12,575 nucleotides of DNA from an uncultured Anaerolineae bacterium (GCA_937942115.1 CALDFY010000225.1:1-12575); one strand, 5' to 3'. Counted from the stretch's first letter, positions 1-6,440 are shown. Program-made: numbers and translations. The notes: a model not told the origin generated them from the letters alone.

Positions 1-1040
1 TTGGTCGTCGTCACCTCCGGGGTAGCGGTGGCGGCCTCGGCGGTGTTGGTGATGACCGCTGTCCCCGGCGTCTCCGTGACCCGCGCGGTGACGGTGATGA
101 GGGCGGAGGTCGCGGCGGGGGGCAGGTCGCCCACCTCCCACACCAGCGTGGCGGGGTCGGGCTGGGTGAAGGGGTAGGGGGAGGTCTGGGTCACGAAGGT
201 CAACTCTGCCGGAAGCGTGTCAGTGATGCGGACGGCGGTGGCGGTGAGGTTGCCGGAGTTGCGCAGGGCAATGGTGTACGTGACCAGGGCCCCGGGGTCG
301 GCCATTGCGGATCCGGCTTTGCTCAGGGTCAGGTCGGCCAGCGGAGACGCGGCGGAGTTCCGGCACTTCGGCGTCCCGTTGATGGGATTGCCGTTGGCGT
401 CCCGGCCGTTGCGGATGACGCCGTTGTTGGAGGCCCAGTTGGCGTCGGTATCGGGGGCGGTGGGGTCTATGCGCTCCATTGTGGTGTAGGTGATGGGGCC
501 AGAGGAAGCAGTGCCAGCAGGCCAGGGGCCGCCGTTGCCGTTGGCGGTGTCTATAACCTGGCCCAAGGGAGTAGTGAGGGTGAGGATTTCGCCGGAGTTG
601 CTCAGGCCATTCCCAAAGCTGCCCACCCAATCGGCGGGAACGTCGGAAATGGCCTGGTCGGTGCCTCGTTCGATGAGGTAGTAGCCGAAAGCCGGGATGG
701 TCCCGCTGAGCGTGATGCTGGGTCCGCCGTCGGAGGAGAAGAGCCGCCAGCCGTCCAGGGAGATGGGCTGGTCGGTGGTGTTATAGAGTTCAATCCATTC
801 GTGGGCGGAGTTGGCGGCGGTGCCGCCCCAGGCCACCTCGTTGATGACGACGTCCCCCGGGGCGGGGGATTGGGCGGGGTGAGCAGTCGCCCTGGCGTCA
901 ACGCCGGGGCTCAGGGGCAGAGGGCGCTGAACGCGCCCCTCATCGGCCCGGCCGGGGGCGGGGCCGAGGGCCAGGAAGACCAGGGCCAGGAGGCCCAGGC
1001 TCAGGCAGAGAGTGAGGGGGATGCGGCGGAACGGCGGCAT
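1..1040 (-). CDS. Secreted lamin-tail-domain (LTD) protein with DUF11 repeat, partial (C-terminus outside window)
   Basis: Read on the minus strand from ATG at 1040; 346 complete codons are visible and the frame is still open at base 1. A GGAGG ribosome site (1046-1050) lies 5 nt before the ATG and fixes the start. Residues 1-33 are a signal peptide: basic MPPFRR, a Leu-rich core, then GRA-DE as likely cleavage site. Residues about 62-225 match a lamin-tail domain (opening GDVVINEVAW, then EWIELYN and the SLDGWRL strand). Residues about 234-346 match a DUF11-type Ig-like repeat (ADLTLSKAG, then ALVTYTIALRNSG and DTLP). Such proteins are exported and usually surface-bound; the binding partner is unknown. 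Whether it ends in a sorting signal for the sortase at 5632-6378 cannot be seen. The family call is secure, the biological role is not. Confidence 0.88.
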   Translation of the reverse strand, partial: MPPFRRIPLTLCLSLGLLALVFLALGPAPGRADEGRVQRPLPLSPGVDARATAHPAQSPAPGDVVINEVAWGGTAANSAHEWIELYNTTDQPISLDGWRLFSSDGGPSITLSGTIPAFGYYLIERGTDQAISDVPADWVGSFGNGLSNSGEILTLTTPLGQVIDTANGNGGPWPAGTASSGPITYTTMERIDPTAPDTDANWASNNGVIRNGRDANGNPINGTPKCRNSAASPLADLTLSKAGSAMADPGALVTYTIALRNSGNLTATAVRITDTLPAELTFVTQTSPYPFTQPDPATLVWEVGDLPPAATSALITVTARVTETPGTAVITNTAEAATATPEVTTT

Positions 1041-1063
1041 TTCTCCCTCCTGCTGGAGATGGG

Positions 1064-1091
1064 ATGCGGATGGACGCGGAGAACGCGGATT
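1064..1091 (-). repeat. Dispersed AATCCGCG-type repeat, copy 1
   Basis: On the minus strand this 28-nt stretch begins AATCCGCGTTCTCCGCG and ends CATCCGCAT. It matches the 29-nt stretch at 3813-3841 with one gap and three substitutions. It lies 24 nt upstream of the LTD gene start. It is seen twice in the window; I infer a genome-wide dispersed intergenic repeat. Confidence 0.6.
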
Positions 1092-1138
1092 TATGCTTTT
1101 ACCAAGAGTGTGGTATAATCCCGAAGAGTGTATCGGGA
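1091..1138 (+). promoter_or_regulatory. Orphan extended -10 promoter-like site with direct and inverted repeats
   Basis: TGGTATAAT at 1111-1119 is a consensus extended -10 box (TG-N-TATAAT); the -35 side is poor (TTATGC at 1091-1096 with a 17-nt spacer). AAGAGTGT occurs at 1104-1111 and 1124-1131, exactly 20 bp apart, on either side of the -10. TCCCGA (1119-1124) and TCGGGA (1133-1138) form an inverted repeat just downstream, which could be an operator or a 5' hairpin. No plus-strand gene follows: transcription would enter the repeat cluster and run antisense to the transglutaminase gene. The element matches the sortase promoter at 6450-6478 in layout (see findings). Promoter activity is inferred. 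Confidence 0.45.
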
Positions 1139-1250
1139 ACGGCACGGTAGCGCAAGATGTTGCAACGGGAAAAAAATTATTTGGGCAGTCCACCGCGACT
1201 TTCCCTCACCCCCCTTGCCCCCCTCTCCCCATTGCTCCGCTCTGGGGAAA

Positions 1251-1299
1251 GGGGGGTTTTTTGGGCGGGCGGCTTCGCCGCCCGCCCAAAAATCCCCCT
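1251..1299. repeat. Long GC hairpin with TTC loop
   Basis: A near-perfect inverted repeat of about 22 bp: left arm ends GGGCGGGCGGC (1263-1273), loop TTC, right arm begins GCCGCCCGCCC (1277-1287), then five T-A pairs and a G5/C5 extension after one mismatch. The arms begin with T and end with A, so neither strand has the U-tract after the stem expected of an intrinsic terminator. It is better described as a repeat or cruciform element, although it could slow polymerase. Confidence 0.7.
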
Positions 1300-1306
1300 C
1301 CTTTTT

Positions 1307-1347
1307 CCCCTCCCCTCTCCCGAACAAAGTTCGGGAGAGGGGAGGGG
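1307..1347. repeat. Perfect 19-bp inverted repeat inside the G-rich cluster
   Basis: Left arm 1307-1325 and right arm 1329-1347 (GTTCGGGAGAGGGGAGGGG) are exact reverse complements around an AAA loop. The right arm is identical to 10534-10552. Here the G-rich repeat is present head to head with itself, a typical REP-like pair. Confidence 0.75.
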
Positions 1348-1498
1348 TCGGGGGAGGGGTGAGGCCTCTGCTGCCGAAAGGAGAGCGGGAGAGGGGAGGG
1401 GTAAGGGGTGGGGTGAAGGCCGGAATGGGCATCTGGGCATCCCCCGCTCCCCGAAAAAACCTACACTTGTCAGGGAGGGCCGGGGGAGGGGTGAGGCC

Positions 1499-3841
1499 CT
1501 ATCCCAGCCGCGCCCGCCAGGAGAGGAGGCGGATCGCCCGCCCGGCCCGGCGGGCCGCCGGGTCGTCCGCCGGGCCCTGCCCGTAGACGGCGGCCTGGTA
1601 GCCGCTCAGCAATTGCTCCACCCACGGCGCCGCCTGGGGAAGCCGCGCCCGCAGGCGGGCACACCGCTCGGCGGGGGTCTCCGCCGGAGAGGGCGGGATG
1701 CCCAGCCGGGCCAGCGCGCGGTTGACCTCCAGGTAGGCCTGGACCACCGGCGGGAGGGTCGCGATGGCGGCCCACCGCCGCACGGCTGGCGGCGGCTCCA
1801 CCCCTATCCGCTCCATCCCCCGCTCCAGCAGGACCGGCAGGGGAGCCTGAAGACTTCGGCGGCTCCGCCAGAGGCCGTAAACCAGAAGCGCCGCGCCGCC
1901 GGCCATCAGTGCCCAGCGCAGAACGGGACCGAAAGCGGCCGTCGGCGCCGTCTCCAGGCCCTTTTCCCCTCCCATCTCTTCCGGTGGAGTCTCTACGTCC
2001 TCCTCCCGCTCCCCATTGCGCAATCCCCCCAGCCCGGACCGGCGCTCCCGCTCCTCCTCTTCCCGGCCCTCCTCCCCGGACGGCCGCAGAATCGGCGGCT
2101 GGGAGGCCGTCGGCTCAAACTCCACCCAGCCGAAGCCGGGGAAGTAGACCTCGGGCCAGGCGTGGGCGTCCTTATCCCGAACCAGGTACCGGCCCCCCTC
2201 CCACTTGCCGGAGGCGAACCCGACGGCGAGGCGGGCCGGGATGCCCAGGGAGCGCAGGAGGACCACCTCGGCGGAGGCGTAGTAGTTACAGAACCCCCGG
2301 CGCAGGTCAAAGAGAAACCAGTCCAGCGGCTCCCGACCGCGCGGGGTCGGCGGCACCGTCTGGCTATACCGGATGTGGGCGCGCAGGTATTCGGTGACGG
2401 CGACCGCGATGTCGTAGGGGTTCTCCTTTCCGGCGGCAATCTGGAGGGCCAGGTCGCGGGTGCGCGGGGTGACGGTGTCGGGAAGTTGCAGGTAGCGGTC
2501 GGTCACCCACCGGGGATAATCCGTTCCGGCGGCGCGCAGTTGGGCGACGGTCGCCGCGCTGAAGGCCGAACGGGCGTGGTAGGTCGCCCCGGCGGAAAGC
2601 CACGGCGCGGCCTTCAGGGCCGCCAGGTCCAGCACCCCCTCGGGGGATTCCGCCAGGTCGGCCTGGACGGGCACGTCCACCCACACCGGCTGAGGGGCCA
2701 GGTAGAGGACCGAAATGGGGAACGGGGTGGTGTAGGTCAGGACGGCCGTCCAGCGCCCCTCCCACTCCGGCGGGCGACCGTCCCGTCCCGGCAAAGCGAT
2801 CGCGCCATTTTCCAGGATGACGGGTTGATCGGCGGGGAAGGTCGCCCGCCACAACCCGTTGTCGTAGGTGTCGTAGACGCGGGCGCGCCAGTAGAAGCGG
2901 ACGCCGACGGGATAATCGGAAGGTGCCCGCACGGTCAGGACGACGGTCTCCGACCGTTCGCTGCCCTGGCCCAGGGGGAGTTGGGGGCCGTAGAGTTCGC
3001 CCACGACGGCGGTGCCGCCCCGGAGGGGGGCGAAGAGGGGCTCCAGCCGCTCCCGCAGCGCGGTCAGGGGGCGGGAGAGGCGGTCCCAGGCCCGCCGGGC
3101 CGTGGGGAGGATGTCCGCCGGTGCGGGGAAAATCCAGGCGACGACCACCAGTCCCAGGGCGACGTAGAGGGCGGCACGGGTCATCTCCAGCCCCAGGAAG
3201 GGGGCCTGCGGGGTGCGGGTGGCCTGCCATCCGGCGCGGCGGTGCAGGTAGGTGGTGCGGGCCCAGAGGAGGAGGGCGAGGAAGAGGTAGAGGGCGATGA
3301 TGCCGGCGCGCGAGCGCGGGGACGGGTCGTAGGCCTGGACGACCAGGGCGACGATGCCGGCGGGCAGGACGGCCCGCCAGGGGTCTCCCCGCCGGGTCAG
3401 GGTGTAGCCGCCCCACGCCCCCAGCGCCCAGAAGAGGGCGTCCATCAGCGAGAGGAACAGCAGAGGGTCTTCCACGTCCTGCCGGGCGGCCAGTTGGGCC
3501 AGCGCGACCCGGAGGCGGTCGGAGAGGACCGTCAGCCGGTCGGCCCAGGTCGCGCCGTCCGGCATCGTTAACGAATGCCCCAACTGCCAGGGGACGAAGA
3601 AGAGGCCGTAGGCCAGGGCGAAGAGGAGGGCGACAGCCGGGCGGAACCGGCTCTGCCCCAGGGCCAGGCCCGCCAGCGCGCCCAGAAAGACGAGGGACTG
3701 GGTCTGGAGCAGGTGGTCGGTCCAACCCGTGGCGACCAGGCGGCCGGAAGCGGCCAGCAGCGCCAGCAGGAGGAACAGCGCGGCCGGGCCGTCCCACCAG
3801 CGGGAATCCGTTAATCCGCGTTTCTCTGCGTTCATTCGCAT
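1499..3841 (-). CDS. TgpA-like membrane transglutaminase (transglutaminase core with C-terminal DUF4129-like region)
   Basis: 780 aa from ATG 3841. Five or six N-terminal membrane helices (about 18-240) are followed by an extracytoplasmic region, a transglutaminase-like core, a charged Glu/Arg linker (about 590-625), one more helix (about 638-658) and a helical DUF4129-like tail. The core shows RRGFCNYYASAEVVLLRSLG (Cys518), DKDAHAWPEVYF (His560) and GWVEFEPT, where the third catalytic position would be Glu576 rather than the usual Asp. Family members act as membrane-bound cysteine peptidases or transglutaminases facing the outside; the substrate here is unknown. The start is uncertain: GTG 3853, ATG 3841 and ATG 3835 are all possible, none has a clear ribosome site, and the first codons lie inside a dispersed repeat (3813-3841). 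The gene is separated from holA by a 218-bp hairpin block, so it may have its own promoter. Confidence 0.88.
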   Translation of the reverse strand: MRMNAEKRGLTDSRWWDGPAALFLLLALLAASGRLVATGWTDHLLQTQSLVFLGALAGLALGQSRFRPAVALLFALAYGLFFVPWQLGHSLTMPDGATWADRLTVLSDRLRVALAQLAARQDVEDPLLFLSLMDALFWALGAWGGYTLTRRGDPWRAVLPAGIVALVVQAYDPSPRSRAGIIALYLFLALLLWARTTYLHRRAGWQATRTPQAPFLGLEMTRAALYVALGLVVVAWIFPAPADILPTARRAWDRLSRPLTALRERLEPLFAPLRGGTAVVGELYGPQLPLGQGSERSETVVLTVRAPSDYPVGVRFYWRARVYDTYDNGLWRATFPADQPVILENGAIALPGRDGRPPEWEGRWTAVLTYTTPFPISVLYLAPQPVWVDVPVQADLAESPEGVLDLAALKAAPWLSAGATYHARSAFSAATVAQLRAAGTDYPRWVTDRYLQLPDTVTPRTRDLALQIAAGKENPYDIAVAVTEYLRAHIRYSQTVPPTPRGREPLDWFLFDLRRGFCNYYASAEVVLLRSLGIPARLAVGFASGKWEGGRYLVRDKDAHAWPEVYFPGFGWVEFEPTASQPPILRPSGEEGREEEERERRSGLGGLRNGEREEDVETPPEEMGGEKGLETAPTAAFGPVLRWALMAGGAALLVYGLWRSRRSLQAPLPVLLERGMERIGVEPPPAVRRWAAIATLPPVVQAYLEVNRALARLGIPPSPAETPAERCARLRARLPQAAPWVEQLLSGYQAAVYGQGPADDPAARRAGRAIRLLSWRARLG
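3813..3841 (+). repeat. Dispersed AATCCGCG-type repeat, copy 2, overlapping the transglutaminase start
   Basis: This 29-nt stretch (AATCCGCGTTTCTCTGCG, then TTCATTCGCAT) is the counterpart of 1064-1091. On the opposite strand it encodes the first residues of the transglutaminase (MRMNAEKRGL), so two of the three candidate start codons are repeat-derived. Confidence 0.6.
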
Positions 3842-3860
3842 GCTGTAGCACACGGAAGCT

Positions 3861-4055
3861 ACGCCATGGGCTAAAAGCCCCTGGCCCGGATGCGAAGCCC
3901 CCTTTCGGGGGCTTCCGGATAGCCCGTCAGGGCTTTGGTATCTGACCCTGCCGCTTCAGCGGCGGGCGGAAGTGGGCATCCCAGCTATTGGGGTAGGTAG
4001 TTACGCCTCCGTTATCTCCGGCGGCACTTCGCTGCGCTCCGTGCCTCCCTACAAA
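3861..4055. repeat. Multi-hairpin REP-like intergenic block
   Basis: Between the transglutaminase and holA genes lies a run of short hairpins: GGGCT-AAA-AGCCC (3868-3880); GAAGCCCCC-TTTC-GGGGGCTTC (3894-3915); AGCCC-GTCA-GGGCT (3921-3934); GCCGC-TTCA-GCGGC (3950-3963); and GGCAC (4023-4027) pairing with GTGCC (4041-4045) inside weaker GTAGG/CCTAC flanks. No open frame is convincing. Such chains resemble REP/BIME elements or short non-autonomous elements. No U-tract follows any stem, so they are not obvious terminators. A structured RNA is possible but not shown. Confidence 0.65.
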
Positions 4056-4059
4056 CAGT

Positions 4060-5034
4060 TTACCCACTCAGCCCCGCGACCAGCAGGTCCAGCGCGGCTT
4101 CGGGGGTCATCTCTCCGGTCTTGATGGCCACGTCCAGGTCCAGCAGATACCGGTAAATCCGCTCCAGTTGGGGGAGGGTGAAATTGGCGCTCTGGGCATA
4201 CAGTTTCCGGGCGACAAAGGGGTGAATCCCCAGCGCCGGGGCGATGGACGCCGGGTTCTCCCCCCGCCCGGTCAGGTCTTTCACCATAATGAGGAGACGG
4301 AACTGACGGACGACCATCCCCAGAATGCCCATGGGGTTCTCCCCCGCGTCCAGGAGCCGGTGGAGGAAGATGGCTGCCTGCCGGCCCTCCCGGCGGCCCA
4401 GCGCGTCCACCAGGTCAAACACCACCGCCTGCTGGACGTACGGGACCAGTTGCGCCACATCCTGTGGGGTCACGGCCCGCCCGGGCCCGGCGTAGGTGAC
4501 CAATTTGACGATTTCGCTATCCAGCAGGCGCAGGTCGCCGGGGCCGATGACCTGGGCTAAATGGACGGCCGCCTCCCGCTCCATCTCTCCGCCGTGGAGG
4601 CGGGCGCGCGCCTGGATCCAGCCGGGGAGCGCCTCCGGAGAGGGGGGCTCAAACTGTCGGACGTACCCCTCCTCCCGCCCGGCGGCGTATTTCAGGACCG
4701 GGTGGTCGTCGGGAAGGGACCCGTCCTCTATAAAGACGAGGCGGGTCGTCTCCGGCAGGGTCTGGAGAAGACGGAGCACCCCTTCCAGAAGCCCCCGCTC
4801 TTTCCCGCGCCCCAGCCGGGTCAGGAGACCGGTCACCAGCACCAGCCGCCGGTCGGCCAGAAACGGCACCGTCTCACAGGCGCGACGGAGTTCATCCAGC
4901 GTCACCGTCCGTCCGTCCAGGGAGACGGTGTTCAGTTCTCCCAGTTCCCCCATGCGGCGGCGCAGGTCGGCGACCGCCTCGCTGCGGGTGAACTCGTCGC
5001 TGCCGTGAAAGACGTAGAAGCGGGGGGTATCCAT
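4060..5034 (-). CDS. holA: DNA polymerase III subunit delta (clamp-loader subunit)
   Basis: 324 aa from ATG 5034 (MDTPRFYVFHGSDEF). The subunit opens the sliding clamp as part of the clamp-loader complex during replication. The N-terminal strand FYVFHGSDEF with the following RSEAVADLRRRM helix, the VPFLADRRLVLV stretch, the mid-domain YVRQFEPPSPEALPGWIQAR, and the C-terminal helical collar domain (QAVVFDLVDALGRREGRQA, then ILGMVVRQFRLLIMVKDL) match the family in order and length. An in-frame GTG 42 nt upstream (5076) is open, but it lies in the arm of the 5071-5113 hairpin and adds a non-conserved MRWHRPRATLPKRT leader, so I reject it. The ribosome site is weak (CGGAC). The gene follows DUF6391 by 81 nt with the hairpin between them. 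Confidence 0.93.
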   Translation of the reverse strand: MDTPRFYVFHGSDEFTRSEAVADLRRRMGELGELNTVSLDGRTVTLDELRRACETVPFLADRRLVLVTGLLTRLGRGKERGLLEGVLRLLQTLPETTRLVFIEDGSLPDDHPVLKYAAGREEGYVRQFEPPSPEALPGWIQARARLHGGEMEREAAVHLAQVIGPGDLRLLDSEIVKLVTYAGPGRAVTPQDVAQLVPYVQQAVVFDLVDALGRREGRQAAIFLHRLLDAGENPMGILGMVVRQFRLLIMVKDLTGRGENPASIAPALGIHPFVARKLYAQSANFTLPQLERIYRYLLDLDVAIKTGEMTPEAALDLLVAGLSG

Positions 5035-5070
5035 CGTCCGTTTTGGCAGAGTGGCGCGGGGGCGATGCCA

Positions 5071-5113
5071 CCTCACCCCTCGGTGCCGCCGCAGGCGGCA
5101 CCGAGGGGTGAGG
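5071..5113. repeat. Perfect 20-bp inverted repeat between DUF6391 and holA
   Basis: Arms CCTCACCCCTCGGTGCCGCC (5071-5090) and its exact complement (5094-5113) surround a GCA loop. It begins 3 nt after the DUF6391 stop codon. No T-tract follows on the minus strand, so it is not a standard terminator. It may protect or separate messages within the operon. Its outer 10 nt match the end of the G-rich repeat family seen at 1204-1496 and 10534-10571. Confidence 0.85.
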
Positions 5114-5115
5114 CG

Positions 5116-5622
5116 CTACGATTCGGTGTAGACGTGATGGAGGACCATCGGGCCGCGCTCTTCCCGGAGAATCGCCACCACGCGCAGGTCTTCCACGCGC
5201 GGGTCGGTGGTCAGGGAAGCCTGAAGGGCCAGTCCCAGTCGCTGCCCCAGGATGAAGCCGAGGGTGGTGAAGAGAATGACCGTCGGCAGGCGGCCCAGCC
5301 ATTCGGCCACGCTCCGGCGACGGGGGGAGAGCACGAGAAACGCCCCCAGGCCCGCCAGGGTCCCTGCGGCGACGGCGTTGGTGCCGCAGGTGGGGTGAAC
5401 GGCCAGGTGACGCTCGCCGGCCCGCAACCGCTCCAGCGCCTCCTGGACCGCCTCATGGACGGCGTCGGTCGGGAGGTCGCCGTACAGGATGAACCCGTTC
5501 GGCGCAGAACGCCCCATCACGTGCAGGTCCCGGTACCGGCGAGAGAGGACGTGAATGGTCGCGTGCTCCAGGGCATGGTTCCGCCGGACCCGGGCGATCA
5601 GCGGATGGTCCAGAAAACCCAT
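5116..5622 (-). CDS. DUF6391-family membrane protein
   Basis: 168 aa, ATG 5622. The pattern NHALEHATIHVL (15-26), the glycine/Asn segment SAPNGFILYGDLP (39-51), GERHLAVHPTCGTNAVAAG (69-87) and two hydrophobic segments (about 84-99 and 112-133) fit the uncharacterised DUF6391 family known in Chloroflexota and cyanobacteria. The conserved His-rich NHALEHATIH and HPTCGTN motifs could bind a metal, but no activity is established and I infer none. It lies 9 nt after the sortase stop with its ribosome site touching that stop, so translation is probably coupled. The family assignment rests on recalled motifs. Confidence 0.8.
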   Translation of the reverse strand: MGFLDHPLIARVRRNHALEHATIHVLSRRYRDLHVMGRSAPNGFILYGDLPTDAVHEAVQEALERLRAGERHLAVHPTCGTNAVAAGTLAGLGAFLVLSPRRRSVAEWLGRLPTVILFTTLGFILGQRLGLALQASLTTDPRVEDLRVVAILREERGPMVLHHVYTES

Positions 5623-5626
5623 GTCG

Positions 5627-5633
5627 CCTCCTT
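5627..5633 (-). promoter_or_regulatory. Ribosome binding site AAGGAGG overlapping the sortase stop codon
   Basis: On the minus strand the sortase ends CCA-TAA and the AA of TAA is also the start of AAGGAGG, followed 4 nt later by the DUF6391 ATG. A perfect Shine-Dalgarno sequence built into the upstream stop implies that ribosomes finishing the sortase can reinitiate on DUF6391. Confidence 0.85.
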
Positions 5634-6378
5634 ATGGCGCTTCTGGTTCCCGATAGCGCGCGGGGGCTTCCGCCGGACGCGCAATCACAATCAGGCGGAA
5701 TCGGGTGCTCCCGTAGGGATGACAGGTGACCAGCGTCACCCGTTCGTCATCGGTGGGCTGGATGTAGCGGGCATTGGCCTGCCGGACCTCCAGCGGCTGT
5801 CCGGCCTCCGGCAACAGGAGGACTTCATCCACCCGATAGAGGAAGACCAGGGGGCCGGAATAGACGATGAGGGGGTCGCCCGGCCGGACTTTGTAGAGGA
5901 ATCGGAACGGCCCGTTCTCCGGCCAGTTGTGGCCGTTGAGAACGGTGTTGCCCGGCCACCCCAGTGGGGCAGAGGTCTCGTGCCAGCCGACCAGGGGCGC
6001 GTTCGGGACCGCCCATACCGGCTGCTGGACCCCGTCTACCTCCTGCATCTCCCAGTGAGTCGGAACGATGGCGGCGTCTATGCCCACGGAGGGGATGACG
6101 ATCCGGGTGGGAGGATAGATGGCCGGGGTCGGCGTGGGAGTGGGGGGGAGCGGAGTCGGCGTCCGGGTAGGGGGCAACGCCGTGGCCGTTGGAGCGGGTG
6201 TCGGTGCCGCCGTATGAGTCGGCGTCGGCGGGAGCGGCGACGGGGAGGCCGCCGGCAACGGCATCCCGGATACCAGGTGGGGTCCGGCCACGACCCCCCC
6301 GGCCATCAGCAACAGCACCCCCACCCAGATCAACAGTCCGGAGGTACCGCTTCGGCTGGAAGGAGTTCGGTCCAGCAT
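5632..6378 (-). CDS. Class-undetermined sortase with Pro/Thr-rich stalk
   Basis: 248 aa from ATG 6378 (MLDRTPSSRSG). Sortases are membrane-anchored cysteine transpeptidases that cleave a C-terminal sorting signal and attach proteins to the cell surface. One N-terminal membrane helix (about 14-32) is followed by a low-complexity Pro/Thr stalk (about 41-86) rich in PTPTP, then the catalytic barrel. The catalytic His150 is in NTVLNGHNW, Cys219 in VTLVTCHPYG and Arg228 in RFRLIV. The order and spacing are canonical. A longer frame exists back to 6429 but crosses the leader palindrome, so the shorter start is preferred; an upstream GAGAG is a weak ribosome site. It is the first gene after the strong promoter at 6450-6478. 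No second sortase or recognisable substrate with a complete C-terminus is in the window. Confidence 0.93.
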   Translation of the reverse strand: MLDRTPSSRSGTSGLLIWVGVLLLMAGGVVAGPHLVSGMPLPAASPSPLPPTPTHTAAPTPAPTATALPPTRTPTPLPPTPTPTPAIYPPTRIVIPSVGIDAAIVPTHWEMQEVDGVQQPVWAVPNAPLVGWHETSAPLGWPGNTVLNGHNWPENGPFRFLYKVRPGDPLIVYSGPLVFLYRVDEVLLLPEAGQPLEVRQANARYIQPTDDERVTLVTCHPYGSTRFRLIVIARPAEAPARYREPEAP

Positions 6379-6391
6379 GGTCTCTCTGACG

Positions 6392-6419
6392 GCGCAAGAT
6401 AGCAAGATAAATCTTGCGC
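6392..6419 (-). promoter_or_regulatory. Leader palindrome GCGCAAGAT / ATCTTGCGC upstream of sortase
   Basis: GCGCAAGAT (6392-6400) and ATCTTGCGC (6411-6419) are a perfect 9-bp inverted repeat around 10 nt. A partial third copy, AGCAAGAT (6401-6408), allows an alternative pairing with the same right arm. It falls in the predicted 5' leader 14 nt before the sortase ATG, so it could affect translation, or it may be another dispersed repeat. Its GTAGCGCAAGAT end recurs at 1147-1158. Confidence 0.6.
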
Positions 6420-6440
6420 TACTGGGCAAGAGAAATCATG

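Larger units (their letters stand above)
1204..1496. repeat. Cluster of G-rich dispersed repeats (GGGAGAGGGGAGGGG family)
   Basis: The intergenic stretch 1041-1498 has no convincing gene and is mostly this repeat. Plus-oriented copies end in GGGGTGAGG or a close variant at 1329-1364, 1386-1419 (GGGGTGAAGG) and 1473-1496. An inverted copy starting CCTCACCCCCC lies at 1204-1230. The same family appears at 10534-10571, where 19 nt are identical to 1329-1347, and its CCTCACCCCT end occurs in the hairpin at 5071-5113. The last copy stops 2 nt from the transglutaminase stop codon. Similar G-rich intergenic repeats are known from other bacteria; no transposase is present. Confidence 0.75.

Noticed and set aside
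1..1040. Sorting signal (LPXTG-like) in the LTD protein as sortase substrate
   Set aside because: The C-terminus lies outside the window, so no claim can be made.
1251..1299. Intrinsic terminator for the LTD or transglutaminase gene
   Set aside because: The stem is followed by A rather than T on both strands, and the position is not directly after either stop codon in the right orientation.
1157..3571. 804-codon plus-strand open frame opposite the transglutaminase
   Set aside because: It is low-complexity, Gly/Arg/Pro-rich translation with no domain, and mirrors a clear membrane transglutaminase on the other strand; high G+C produces such antisense frames.
5035..5076. 14-residue N-terminal extension of HolA from GTG 5076
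   Set aside because: The extension starts inside the perfect hairpin arm and lacks family similarity; conserved sequence begins at the ATG at 5034.
4561..6402. 613-codon plus-strand open frame spanning holA, DUF6391 and sortase
   Set aside because: It crosses three well-supported minus-strand genes and has no domain signature.
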